From Rosenbergiella epipactidis (GTDB lineage: Bacteria; Pseudomonadota; Gammaproteobacteria; Enterobacterales; Enterobacteriaceae), in the NCBI RefSeq assembly GCF_018494055.1, contig NZ_JABBFQ010000010.1, forward strand, positions 1 to 64,000: a DNA stretch of 64,000 nt, read 5' to 3'. This document shows positions 32,709-41,820 of this stretch, piece by piece. Position 1 is the stretch's first letter, and every line of letters begins with the position of its first letter. The notes under the pieces are model-generated. The model was not told where the DNA came from and made no database searches. It saw only the letters and a program-made list of their open reading frames with translations. A program made the position numbers and the translations under genes.

Positions 32709-33052
32709 TAAATTGAGCCGTTAAGTTATCTTATAAAAACACTCTCGTCACCCACAGGTTATAACATTTGGAATTATTTTCGAGGGTTATATTATATTGA
32801 ATAAATTAGGAAGAGTTTTAAAATAGAGCTATTATTAATGGCTCTATTCTCTCAATGTTTTAATTATAATTTTATATATGTGACTTTTTCTGAATAATAT
32901 AGGCTGCGTGCTTTCTGCTACTCAGCCGGTTACGCGTTGGCATTAATTTTTATTTGTTAGCTATTCTCATCCTAATCTGTCGCGCTTTTACTTCCAATCT
33001 CAGCAAAAAAAGTTAACAATCAATCCTCTTAAGGGTTAAGGGAGTAACGATT
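32709..33052. other. AT-rich intergenic region between clpV and ytcA
   Basis: About 340 bp with no supportable gene. A perfect 8-bp inverted repeat AATAGAGC / GCTCTATT with an 11-base loop lies near 32823-32849 and could end the clpV transcript, though no T-run follows. The 3' half must hold the promoter of the mdtNOP operon. Confidence 0.5.
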
Positions 33053-33325
33053 GTGTGGCAGCGTTATCAATGGAAAAAGCCCCTGCTCTTAATGCTGGCT
33101 GGGTTACTGACTGGCTGCACGCTCTCGCCCTCTATCCCTGTGTTGGGTGCGGCGTTTCCTGCTTGGCTGTTTTGTAGCTTGGCGGGCGCGTTATTATTGA
33201 TCCCGACTCATCTCCTTTTCGCTCGCCAAGGGTGGCTACGCCCATTTTCTCCGTTGGTCATCAGTTATCTGGCCTTAATGTTTATCTATGCCGTCATAGT
33301 ATGGCTACTTTTCTTTATGGGTTGA
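33053..33325 (+). CDS. ytcA: YtcA family small membrane lipoprotein
   Basis: A 90-residue protein: a signal sequence with lipobox LLTGC (Cys22), then two hydrophobic helices (about 32-55 and 66-88). The block GCTLSPSIPVLGAAFPAWLFC matches E. coli YtcA, which heads the mdtNOP operon there. Function is unknown; it may help assemble or position the MdtN/MdtO pump. The start is GTG with GGGAG eight bases upstream. It lies 6 bp before mdtN. Confidence 0.85.
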   Translation: MWQRYQWKKPLLLMLAGLLTGCTLSPSIPVLGAAFPAWLFCSLAGALLLIPTHLLFARQGWLRPFSPLVISYLALMFIYAVIVWLLFFMG

Positions 33326-33331
33326 GTCTTC

Positions 33332-34372
33332 ATGACAACATCGAATACCCCTCTTATTCGACGAAAATGGCCACTGTTAGTGGTTGTCTGCCTAGCGATT
33401 GTGGCGCTAATTGGCGTGATTGCCACTTTACAAACCTCGCCGCAAACCAATGATGCTTATGTCTATGCGGATACCATTGAAGTCGTGCCGGAAGTGAGTG
33501 GCCAAATTGTGGAAATGCCTATTAAAGATAATCAGAAGGTCAAAAAGGGCGATCTACTGTTTAAAATTGATGATAGGCAATACCGGGCAATGCTCGTCGA
33601 TGCACAGTCGCGATTAGCGTCCTTAGATGCCCAAATTCGTCTCACCGGGCGAACGGTTAAAGCCCAAGAATATAATGCTCAGTCTGTCAGCGCTGCGGTT
33701 GCCAGGGCACAAGCCTTAGTCCAGCAGACAACCTCCTCACGTCAGCGACTGGAACCGCTCGTCCCGCAGGGGTTTGCTTCACAAGAGGAACTGGACCAAG
33801 CGCGTACCGCTGAAAAAGCTGCGCGGGCAGAGCTTAATGCCACCTTACTCCAAGCTAAACAAGCGACGGCCGCGGTATCAGGGGTGGATGCGCTGGTGGC
33901 ACAACGTGAAGGGGCGCTGGCACAGATTGCCTTAGCGACCATTAACCTTGAACTGACCGAGGTGAGGGCTCCCTTCTCTGGCACAGTGGTAGCGTTAAAA
34001 ACCACGACGGGTCAATTTGCCTCGGCGATTAAGCCGATTTTCACACTGATTGATAGCGACCACTGGTATGTGGTGGCTAATTTTAGAGAAACTGATCTCA
34101 ATGATATCCATCCCGGCACGGCGGCAACGCTTCGCGTGATGACCGATCACCAGCGCGTCTTTTCAGGACGTGTCGATTCCGTGGGGGCAGGGGTGCTCGC
34201 GAGTGGCGATAGTGTGATTGAAGGCTTACCCGTTATCCAAAAGAGTATTAATTGGGTGCATGTGTCACAACGCTTCCCAGTAAAAATTGCTGTAACAGAT
34301 GCCGATCCTCGCCTGTTTCGCCTAGGGGCCTCGGCGACGGCAACACTAAAAATCGGGGCTTCTCAGCCATGA
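33332..34372 (+). CDS. mdtN: Membrane fusion protein of an efflux pump, MdtN
   Basis: A 346-residue HlyD/EmrA-family periplasmic adaptor. One N-terminal membrane anchor (about 10-32) is followed by the split lipoyl domain (GQIVEMPIKDNQKVKKGDLL and APFSGTVVALKTTTGQFASA) around a long coiled-coil hairpin (about 85-205). It would link the inner-membrane MdtO to the outer-membrane MdtP. Its stop overlaps the mdtO start as ATGA. Confidence 0.9.
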   Translation: MTTSNTPLIRRKWPLLVVVCLAIVALIGVIATLQTSPQTNDAYVYADTIEVVPEVSGQIVEMPIKDNQKVKKGDLLFKIDDRQYRAMLVDAQSRLASLDAQIRLTGRTVKAQEYNAQSVSAAVARAQALVQQTTSSRQRLEPLVPQGFASQEELDQARTAEKAARAELNATLLQAKQATAAVSGVDALVAQREGALAQIALATINLELTEVRAPFSGTVVALKTTTGQFASAIKPIFTLIDSDHWYVVANFRETDLNDIHPGTAATLRVMTDHQRVFSGRVDSVGAGVLASGDSVIEGLPVIQKSINWVHVSQRFPVKIAVTDADPRLFRLGASATATLKIGASQP

Positions 34373-36288
34373 GCCCCCGGTCATGGTTAGCCCAAGCCAG
34401 TCAGGTTTCGAGTGAACGTTGTCATGCCGCGTTGCGGCTGACCCTTTCCTGCCTGATCATGACCTTACTCTTTCTCAGTTTACAGATACCCTTTTTAGCC
34501 GTCGCGATCATCGTCGTTTTTTATGTCACACAAAAGAATGTTGTGCTCACCGCAGGAATAGGCCTCGGTTTTATTGTGGTTGCGCTGTTCGCACTGGGTG
34601 GGATGCTGCTGATTATTAAGTACACTTACGATTATCCCTTAATCCGTTTAGTGGCTTCGCTCTTTCTCTTTTTCTGGGCGATGTTTTTTATGCGGGTACT
34701 GGGTAAGCTGGGGTTAGCCTTCTTTGTCGTCGCCTTGGTCCTTATCTACGCGCAAACCTTCCCCTCGATGACCGGTGAAAGCGAAATTATCGTGCGGCTT
34801 ATTCTATGGTTATGGATGTCTATGGTTGTGGCCATTGGGGTTACAGTGTTAGTGAATGCTTGCTTTATACAGGCGTACCCCCACTACCAGTTTGCTCAGC
34901 AGGTAGCTGACCTTTATGAGCAGGCGGCTGACAGACTACAACCAACCCAGTCTCTCAAGGGGCAGGCAGGCACGCTTATCGCGGAGCATCTTAGCCAAAT
35001 TCAGACATTATTGACGCTCGCCAGTTTGACTAACAGTGACTTCCAGAAGAATAAAGAAAGTTGGCGCTCACTATCAAATATGGCTATACGATGCGTAGAG
35101 TTATCGGAATCCTATCGACTCAATCCTGAGAAAAATGATCCGACCCACGCTACCATGCTTGCTCACTACTTCCGTCAACTGGCCGAGCGCACGCGTCAGC
35201 GACAATTATCGCCCCCCAGTAGCCTAACCATAGTGGCCAGAGACCCATTACTCGTTGAAATGACGAGACTATGTCATTGCCTGACTGACGGACAATCTAT
35301 TGCCGCGCCGCCTGGCGAGATCGACAAGCCGCCTTTAATGGCTCCAGATGCTTGGCGTAATCCGGTCTATTTGCAGTTTGCGTTGAAGACTTTATTGGCG
35401 AGCCTACTGTGTTACCTGTTCTACACCGCGACAGCATGGCAAGGGGTACACACCATCATGCTCAGTTGTGTTATCGTCGCACAGCAGGGATTAGGCGCGA
35501 CCTATCAGAAAGCGGGCTTACGTATTGTTGGCGCGTTTGCGGCGGCGGTGGCGGCGGTAGGCTGTATGGTCTTTATTCAGCCCCATCTCGACACTATTGT
35601 CGGGCTGCTCTTAATGTGTTTACCGATTTTCGCGCTATCGGCTTGGCTGGCGGCGGGGAGCGAACGTATTGCTTATGCCGGAATACAATTAGGCTTCACC
35701 TTTGCGCTGCTTTTTCTGTCCGGCTTTAGTCCGATGAGTAATCTGACGGAATTACGCGATCGAATGATTGGGATTGTGTTGGGGGTGGTTATCGCCTCTA
35801 TTATCTATCTTTACTTATGGCCAGATAGTGACGCCCCGCGGTTACGGGAAAATATCGCTAGGCTCTATCGGCAGGTGGCGCGCTATTTAGCTCACCCTAG
35901 CCAACAGGCCACGCCACTACCGATTTATGACTCCCTGCAGCAGGCTACCGCGCTGGCGACTCGGCTGCGCGCGGAACCCTTGGCGAGTACTACCCATCCC
36001 TATCAAGAAGCTGCACGGTGGCCGATTAACCAGAGCCTCGCACTTGCTCAACAGCTAGCCTTGTTAACCACGGGTTATCGCTATTATGCAGACAATGAGG
36101 ATCCTTTTTTAAAGGATACGGCAACCTGGTTAGAGGCCTATGCCCACTATCTTGCCCATGGGGGAGAGTATCCTGTTCAGACGATTGCCGCCCCTACGGC
36201 GCATAACCCTTATGCCCCAGCACTGGAGCAGGCTTTATGCTGCCTCACTGCTTTTCACACCACGCAGGAAGTTAGAGATGGCGCTTAA
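34369..36288 (+). CDS. mdtO: FUSC-family efflux protein MdtO
   Basis: A 639-residue inner-membrane protein of the aromatic acid exporter/FUSC family (AaeB-like). It has two hydrophobic bundles (about 20-150 and 340-480) and cytoplasmic regions between and after them. The E. coli mdtNOP products have been linked to resistance to puromycin, acriflavine and sulfa-type compounds. I chose the ATG at 34369, overlapping the mdtN stop; the frame is open further upstream only inside mdtN. Confidence 0.88.
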   Translation: MSPRSWLAQASQVSSERCHAALRLTLSCLIMTLLFLSLQIPFLAVAIIVVFYVTQKNVVLTAGIGLGFIVVALFALGGMLLIIKYTYDYPLIRLVASLFLFFWAMFFMRVLGKLGLAFFVVALVLIYAQTFPSMTGESEIIVRLILWLWMSMVVAIGVTVLVNACFIQAYPHYQFAQQVADLYEQAADRLQPTQSLKGQAGTLIAEHLSQIQTLLTLASLTNSDFQKNKESWRSLSNMAIRCVELSESYRLNPEKNDPTHATMLAHYFRQLAERTRQRQLSPPSSLTIVARDPLLVEMTRLCHCLTDGQSIAAPPGEIDKPPLMAPDAWRNPVYLQFALKTLLASLLCYLFYTATAWQGVHTIMLSCVIVAQQGLGATYQKAGLRIVGAFAAAVAAVGCMVFIQPHLDTIVGLLLMCLPIFALSAWLAAGSERIAYAGIQLGFTFALLFLSGFSPMSNLTELRDRMIGIVLGVVIASIIYLYLWPDSDAPRLRENIARLYRQVARYLAHPSQQATPLPIYDSLQQATALATRLRAEPLASTTHPYQEAARWPINQSLALAQQLALLTTGYRYYADNEDPFLKDTATWLEAYAHYLAHGGEYPVQTIAAPTAHNPYAPALEQALCCLTAFHTTQEVRDGA

Positions 36289-37735
36289 CAAAGGATTCTT
36301 ATTAACGCTTGGGAGTCTGCTACTGAGCGGCTGCGCCCTAATTCATGATGAACCGCCGCAGGTCGAACAGTTACCGGCACAGCAGGCGCAACTCTCTCAA
36401 GTTATCCATCTGGCAAATAGTCAGTGGCCGCAAGCGCGGTGGTGGGAAGCTTATCACGACCCGCAGCTCTCCAGCCTGATTGTGTTGGGGTTGGCGAATT
36501 CGCCGACTTTCCAAGCCGCTAAATTACGCATTCAACAGTCGCAATCATCGGTTGAAGTCGCCCAATCGACATTAGGCCTTCAGGCCACCGGCATAGCCGC
36601 ACAGAATACTATGAGGGTGAACAATCGGCAAACGACATGGCCTTATTCGATCTCGTTACCTACCGATAAACGAGGTCCTTGGTACACCCTCAGTACGGTA
36701 GGCGTGGGCGCGGATCTAAATATCGATTTATGGGGAGCGAATCGGGCTGGCGTCGCGGCTGCCATGGGCGAGCAGAACGCGCAACTGGCGCAGACAGCAG
36801 GGATACAATTAGATTTGGCCTCCAGTATTGCGCAGCTTTACTTCTCTCTCCAAGCGAATTACCGGCGCGTGGCGTTATTCACGCAGCAGGAAGCGATTGC
36901 CGCGTTTTCGCTCAATGCCCATCAGCAGCGCGCAGCGCGCGGCCTTGAGGACCAAGTAAATATCGCCTCGGCGCAAGCGGAGTGGTATAGCGCTCAGCAG
37001 CAACGTATTGCTGCACAGACCGCGATTATGCAGGATCGCGAAAACCTACGTGCACTCACGGGGATGACGGCTCAGCAGAAGTTAGTCATCGCGCCGCAAC
37101 CTTGGCCACAGCTACAGCAAAGCTTACCCGCATCGCTCTCTTTCGATCTGTTGGCGCGTAGGCCCGATTTACAGGCGATGAGCCACACCGTCCAAGCCTC
37201 GTTAAGCCGTGTGGATGCAGCGAAAGCGGCATTTTATCCCCATATTGATATCAAAGCTTTTTGGGGCTACAACGCGCTGAGTATCGGCGACCTGTTTAAG
37301 AGCTCTTTCCAACAATTTAATCTGTTACCTGGGCTCTATTTACCGCTGTTTGATGGGGGACGGTTAAATGCGGCACTCCGTTCAACCCGTACCGCCAGTA
37401 ATATTCTTATTAAACAGTACAATCAGGCGGTATTAAATGCCGTCAGGGATGTGGCGATTACCTCGCAGCAATTGAATGATCTCAACCAACAAGTCGCGTT
37501 ACAGCAACAGAAAGTTGCCGCTGCCCAGCTGACAACCGACAGCGCGCAGGCGCATTATCATCGGGGATTAACCAGTCTTTATCTGGCACAAGAGGCGCAG
37601 CGAGCGACCTTAACCCAGCAATTATTATTGGTTGATCTGGATGCCCAGCAGTTAAGTTGTGATCTGCTCTTAATTAAAGCACTAGGGGGCGGGTATCGGG
37701 CCGAACAGCCTGAAATTCTAGGCGTGAAGCCCTAG
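36278..37735 (+). CDS. mdtP: Outer-membrane efflux lipoprotein MdtP
   Basis: A 485-residue NodT/TolC-type outer-membrane factor. Its lipobox signal peptide is LLLSGC (Cys about 19), then two OEP repeats rich in Gln/Ala helices with the conserved PQPWPQLQQSLPASLSFDLLARRPDLQAM block split between helices. It completes the tripartite pump with MdtN and MdtO. It overlaps mdtO by 11 bp and has GGAAG upstream; the longer open frame to the left lies inside mdtO. Confidence 0.9.
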   Translation: MALNKGFLLTLGSLLLSGCALIHDEPPQVEQLPAQQAQLSQVIHLANSQWPQARWWEAYHDPQLSSLIVLGLANSPTFQAAKLRIQQSQSSVEVAQSTLGLQATGIAAQNTMRVNNRQTTWPYSISLPTDKRGPWYTLSTVGVGADLNIDLWGANRAGVAAAMGEQNAQLAQTAGIQLDLASSIAQLYFSLQANYRRVALFTQQEAIAAFSLNAHQQRAARGLEDQVNIASAQAEWYSAQQQRIAAQTAIMQDRENLRALTGMTAQQKLVIAPQPWPQLQQSLPASLSFDLLARRPDLQAMSHTVQASLSRVDAAKAAFYPHIDIKAFWGYNALSIGDLFKSSFQQFNLLPGLYLPLFDGGRLNAALRSTRTASNILIKQYNQAVLNAVRDVAITSQQLNDLNQQVALQQQKVAAAQLTTDSAQAHYHRGLTSLYLAQEAQRATLTQQLLLVDLDAQQLSCDLLLIKALGGGYRAEQPEILGVKP

Positions 37736-37781
37736 TGAACCCTTGGTCGACCTAGGGTCGCCAAGGGATGTTCTGAGGTGA

Positions 37782-39242
37782 TTAATTGGCTTGTACTGGC
37801 CCAATTAACCGGCGTAATAACGGGATTAAGAGCATCAGCACTACTGCCGTTAATCCCGAGGCGATGGCCAGTAAGATAAATAAATGGCTATAGCCGGGAT
37901 TAGTTAATAGAGGGGTGGAACCCTGTGCGGTCGGCATCGCTTGCGATAAATAGCCAGCAAGGATAGAAGCAACACCGGAAATCATCATCCAAGTCCCCAT
38001 CAAAAAGCCTTGGTATTGCTGCGGAGCCAGACGACCAATCATCGCGTAGCCTATCGGCGAGATCAGTAATTCGCCAATACTTTGCAGTAAGTAACTCCAA
38101 AATATCCATTGAAAATCGACTAAGCCATTAGCACTGGCAAGGCCAATCCCGATAGGAAGTACTAACATACCTGCACCCATAAACAGCAGTGAGGCAGCAA
38201 ATTGACTGGGGATATCAATCGTGATGCCCTGCGCGCGCAGCCGTTTAAACAGTAGGGCAAGCAGCGGGCCACCTAAGACAATCACCAGCGTATTAATATC
38301 TTGTATCCACTGCGGGGCGATATGCCAGCCAAATAGCTGTAAATTAAGATTATTTTCGGCAAACAGCATCAGTCCCATCGGGGCAAGTTGATACAGTGAC
38401 CAAAAGACCAAAGACCCGAGGGTAAGGATGAGGTAGGCAATCATTCGTGAACGTTCCGCGGCAATCTTATGTCGGCCTGTAATAATACAGAGGGCTGCAA
38501 GAACTAAGGTGCCTAGGCCTAGAACGAAGTAACTACTTACTTCCGAGTGGGTCAGCATCACTTTTACCACGGGAAGCAGCAGTAATAAGATCACACAGCC
38601 TATTGCCAGGCGTTGGCGCATCTTCGGTCCTGAAGCTTGACTCAGCGGCGTATTAAGGTCGGCCAGATGACGCCAGAATATACCAGTGAGCACGATAGCA
38701 ATAAGATTACCGAGGGTGGCAAATAAAAATAGGGCGTGATAATCCAGGCTCAATTGAAAATAGCCGGCAGCGGTGAAGCCCATAAAAAAGCCCAGATTCA
38801 TCCCCGCATAATTCCACAGAAAAGCCGATTCGCGACGCGGGTCATTGGGGGTAAACCTTTGGGTCAGCATCATATTTATACAGGTAACATTTAGACCACT
38901 ACCGGTTAAAAAGAGTGCGAGTCCCCAATAGAGGCCGTCTATCTGCGCGCTCGATAACAGATAACAACCGATGACCTGTAATACCATACCGAGAACAAAG
39001 AGATTACGGTTACTGAGAAATCTGCCACCCAGGTAGCCGCCGAATAAATGGAGTCCATAATTAAAGGCACCAAAGATCCCCATAATGGCGTTAGCCGAGT
39101 ATTCGCTGAAGCCTAATTTTTTGGTGGCGTAAAGTACCAGCGAAGAATAGAGTACTGCAAATCCCATGGTGGAAAACATCTGTATGAAGCAAAGAATATT
39201 TGCTCCCGCAATTTTATTCTGTTTTTGAAGTGTAACGTCCAA
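37782..39242 (-). CDS. POT/PTR-family-like MFS transporter, atypical
   Basis: A 486-residue membrane protein with about 12-14 helices. It matches proton-dependent oligopeptide transporters in overall plan (WSLYQLAPMGLMLF, QDINTLVIVLGGPLLALLF, SPIGYAMIGRLAPQQYQGFLMGTWMM). The proton-coupling ExxER motif of TM1 is missing: the position reads FSTMGFAVLYSSLVLY. The GGxxAD loop is also changed to GGYLGGRFLS. Substrate and coupling may therefore differ from DtpA-D. The start appears to be TTG after AAGGGG. It is convergent with mdtP. Confidence 0.75.
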   Translation of the reverse strand: MDVTLQKQNKIAGANILCFIQMFSTMGFAVLYSSLVLYATKKLGFSEYSANAIMGIFGAFNYGLHLFGGYLGGRFLSNRNLFVLGMVLQVIGCYLLSSAQIDGLYWGLALFLTGSGLNVTCINMMLTQRFTPNDPRRESAFLWNYAGMNLGFFMGFTAAGYFQLSLDYHALFLFATLGNLIAIVLTGIFWRHLADLNTPLSQASGPKMRQRLAIGCVILLLLLPVVKVMLTHSEVSSYFVLGLGTLVLAALCIITGRHKIAAERSRMIAYLILTLGSLVFWSLYQLAPMGLMLFAENNLNLQLFGWHIAPQWIQDINTLVIVLGGPLLALLFKRLRAQGITIDIPSQFAASLLFMGAGMLVLPIGIGLASANGLVDFQWIFWSYLLQSIGELLISPIGYAMIGRLAPQQYQGFLMGTWMMISGVASILAGYLSQAMPTAQGSTPLLTNPGYSHLFILLAIASGLTAVVLMLLIPLLRRLIGPVQAN

Positions 39243-39410
39243 CCTAACCCCTTAACGCTAATTTCGTTTTGACCAAAAGCTGATTAGGAAAATTGCCAGT
39301 TTTTGATCGTGCAAACAACTATTAAAAGAATAAAAAACGCTGTAAATAAGTTATATCAGAGGCTTTAACTGTAATTTTTTATTACCGTCGTCGAAAAGTG
39401 AGGATCAACG

Positions 39411-39833
39411 ATGCAATATATTCTGACGCCAACGCTAAATATTACCGACCAGCAAGAGCTATTTGTTGGGTTACGTCGTTACAATCACACATTTCTTCCC
39501 CCTCAAGAGGTGGGGCATTTCGGGGTATATTGCCGTGATGCGCAGGGAGTGATGCTAGGGGGATTGAATGCCTCGATCAAAGGCCAGTGGTTATGCATTG
39601 ATTATTTATGGGTGGATGAGTCAGTAAGGGGGCAGGGAGTGGGAGGACGGTTATTACAGCAAGCGGAAAGCCACGCGAAACAGTTAGGATGCCAACTAAG
39701 CTTAGTCGATACCTTTAGCTTTCAAGCCCCTCTATTCTATACAAAAAGTGGTTATCAAACAGTAATGACGCTGGAAGATTTCCCTAAGGTCGGCATGCAA
39801 CGCCATTACTTACGTAAAGACTTAAACGCGTAG
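39411..39833 (+). CDS. GNAT-family N-acetyltransferase
   Basis: A 140-residue acetyltransferase. The acetyl-CoA loop [19 protein letters not shown] (motif A, about 64-82) and the following [19 protein letters not shown] strand-helix are typical of the subgroup related to small-molecule acetylating enzymes. The substrate is unknown. The ribosome site is GAGGA. Its stop overlaps the 3' end of the broken GST gene on the other strand. Confidence 0.85.
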   Translation: MQYILTPTLNITDQQELFVGLRRYNHTFLPPQEVGHFGVYCRDAQGVMLGGLNASIKGQWLCIDYLWVDESVRGQGVGGRLLQQAESHAKQLGCQLSLVDTFSFQAPLFYTKSGYQTVMTLEDFPKVGMQRHYLRKDLNA

Positions 39834-40460
39834 CGATTGATAACTGACCATCACGTGACGTTGATAAGCCGGCCGTTGGGTAAGGCGCTGGTAGTACGCG
39901 TTGAGCGCAGGGAAAGGTTGCTGAGCAATCCCCAACTGATAATAACGGTAGAGAAGGTGGCCTAATTGAATATCGGCTAGGCTAAAATGCTCACCGGCTA
40001 AAAAGGGATGTTGATTTAGCTGTTAGTCGGCGATGGCTAATTTACTCTCAAACCGATCAATTGCTCGCGTAATCGCGGGCAGATCACGCTCGTCAGCGGG
40101 GGTACGAACGAGTTGCCAAAAAATAGGTTGCGTGAAGAGTGATACAACACTGACTTTTGCCCATTCTGCCCAGCGATCCACTTCGCAGCGAGCAAAAATT
40201 TCTTCAGGCCAAAACGTCTCTGGGGCATAACGACTGGCTAAATAGCGGAGAATTGCCCCACTTTCCCATAGCGGAGCATGGTCATCGTCCTGTAACACCG
40301 GGATGGTACGATTGGGATTCAGCTGATAGAACGCGTCAGAGTCCAGTCCACCGAAGTGGTGGCCGAAATCATAACGTTGATAGTCTAGCCCCAATTCCCC
40401 GATACACCACATAACGGCTTGGACATTTGAAGAGGTTTCTCTTCCCCATACTTGCAACAT
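39822..40460 (-). pseudogene. Glutathione S-transferase gene interrupted by one in-frame stop
   Basis: Codons 1-145 encode the N-terminal thioredoxin-like domain (MLQVWGRETSSNVQAVMWC, ESGAILRYLASRY) and half of the helical domain of a GstB-like GST. A TAA at 40025-40023 then stops the frame. Beyond it the same frame continues 66 codons with the expected GST end (QLNQHPFLAGEHFSLADIQL, then QRLTQRPAYQRHV) and its own stop at 39822. The 213-codon total fits a normal GST (about 208-215 residues). One base change, CAA (Gln) to TAA, would explain it. The 145-residue product lacks the last helices and is probably inactive. Confidence 0.85.
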
Positions 40461-40540
40461 AATAAGCCTCCAGAGCTATAGCCTTTTTACCCATTATCTC
40501 TTAACGTAGAAGCTTCATGGCCGGAGGTAAAGGAAAACTG

Positions 40541-40813
40541 ATGATTACATTGAGTGGTTTTTTACGTTGTCGCACACCCGAAGAGTCGCAAACTGTCAGC
40601 CACTATCTTCCTGAACACCAGCAGCTGTCGCGTGCTGAGGCAGGATGTTTATCTTTTTCTGTTACCCAAACCGCCGACCCCTTGGTCTGGCGGGTCGACG
40701 AATCCTTTACGGATAACACTGCGTTCGCTTTGCATCAGCAACGTGTCGCCGGTTCAGAATGGGGCCGTAAGACCGCCGGTATCGTCAGGGATTACAAGAT
40801 GAGTGAGGGGTAG
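40541..40813 (+). CDS. ABM-domain putative quinol monooxygenase
   Basis: A 90-residue dimeric alpha/beta-barrel type protein of the antibiotic biosynthesis monooxygenase (YgiN-like) family. Visible motifs are SRAEAGCLSFSVTQTADPLVWRVDESFTD, matching the GxxxY/FxV...F.E.w.d pattern. Such proteins act on quinols or reactive electrophiles. The ATG at 40541 has AAGGAAAA upstream; another ATG eight codons earlier is possible. It begins a three-gene run with an isochorismatase and a cupin and is divergent from the GST pseudogene. Confidence 0.72.
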   Translation: MITLSGFLRCRTPEESQTVSHYLPEHQQLSRAEAGCLSFSVTQTADPLVWRVDESFTDNTAFALHQQRVAGSEWGRKTAGIVRDYKMSEG

Positions 40814-40817
40814 GACT

Positions 40818-41375
40818 ATGGCTAATGCGCTTTTAATCATTGATATGCAGCAATTTGTCCAACAGCGTATCGATCAAGGTGTCGACACATTTCCTCACCA
40901 AGCGATTGAGAATGGGCTATCGATACTCAGTGCTTATCGACAGCAGCAGCGCCCGGTTATCCATATCTATCATCACGACCTCGACACGACTGGGACCTTG
41001 CATCCTGATCAGGCGGCAGCCATGCCGCTTGAGGGCTTCCAACCGCTACCAAATGAAAAATTTTTTATTAAACACGGCTCTTCTGCTTTGAGTCATACCG
41101 GGCTTTATTCACATTTGATGACTGAAGGGATCTCACACCTCACCGTTATTGGGGCGGTGGCAGGCTTTTGTGTCAACTCGACCGTACGGGCGGCGGCTGA
41201 CTTAGGGTTAAGCGTAACAATTATCGACGATGCGGTGGTCAGTTTTGCCCTCGCGGGAACGCCGTTTAACGCCGAATTATTATGGCAGTCTACCCTAGCC
41301 CTCCTTGCTGCGGATTTCGCGGTCCTGAGCAGCCTAACGCAGTGGCGGAGTGAAAATGAAAATAGTGTCGAGTAG
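40818..41375 (+). CDS. Isochorismatase-family cysteine hydrolase
   Basis: A 185-residue alpha/beta hydrolase of the isochorismatase/nicotinamidase superfamily. The Asp-Lys-Cys triad is visible: Asp in NALLIIDMQQF (about 9), Lys in NEKFFIKHGSSA, and Cys in AVAGFCVNSTVRAA. The cis-peptide region around VAGFC is conserved. The substrate (an amide or N-carbamoyl compound) is unknown. I chose the ATG at 40818, after GAGGGGTAGG and 4 bp beyond the preceding stop. It overlaps the cupin gene slightly. Confidence 0.83.
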   Translation: MANALLIIDMQQFVQQRIDQGVDTFPHQAIENGLSILSAYRQQQRPVIHIYHHDLDTTGTLHPDQAAAMPLEGFQPLPNEKFFIKHGSSALSHTGLYSHLMTEGISHLTVIGAVAGFCVNSTVRAAADLGLSVTIIDDAVVSFALAGTPFNAELLWQSTLALLAADFAVLSSLTQWRSENENSVE

Positions 41376-41667
41376 TCGCTTTACCGGGGAGCGTGCTTGG
41401 CAAGCGCTTGATATTGCAGATTTTGATGGAACTTCCGTCCGATTACATTGGACCGACCAACCCTATAAATGGCATATCAATGATGGCCAAGAGGTGTTCG
41501 CCGTGATGCAGGGCTGTGTTGAGATGTTCTACCGAGAGGCGGGGGAAGAAAAATCGGCGATGCTAGAGGTCGGCGATATCTTTTATGCCAGTGTCGGCAC
41601 TGAACATGTCGCCCATCCCCGCGGGCAAGCGCGGATTTTAGTCATAGAAAAAGCCGGTTCAGTCTAA
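41356..41667 (+). CDS. Small cupin-domain protein
   Basis: A 103-residue single-domain cupin. Motif 1 region is WHINDGQEVFAVMQGCVEMFY and motif 2 is EVGDIFYASVGTEHVAHP, giving likely metal ligands His/Glu/His. Function is unknown; such proteins often accompany small catabolic or detoxifying gene sets. The ATG at 41356 follows GGAG and overlaps the isochorismatase end by 20 bp, so it is translationally coupled. Confidence 0.78.
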   Translation: MKIVSSSRFTGERAWQALDIADFDGTSVRLHWTDQPYKWHINDGQEVFAVMQGCVEMFYREAGEEKSAMLEVGDIFYASVGTEHVAHPRGQARILVIEKAGSV

Positions 41668-41820
41668 TTACTGTCTCTAAGCCCTAAAATGGTGGGTAAA
41701 GATTCGCAAAGCTGCGGGATTTACTGCCATGGCTATGCCAGAATTATGCTAACACTACTACCGAGGACAAATTTTTTCCGCGATGATGAGAAGCAACCCC
41801 GCGGATAAATTGTAATTTTT

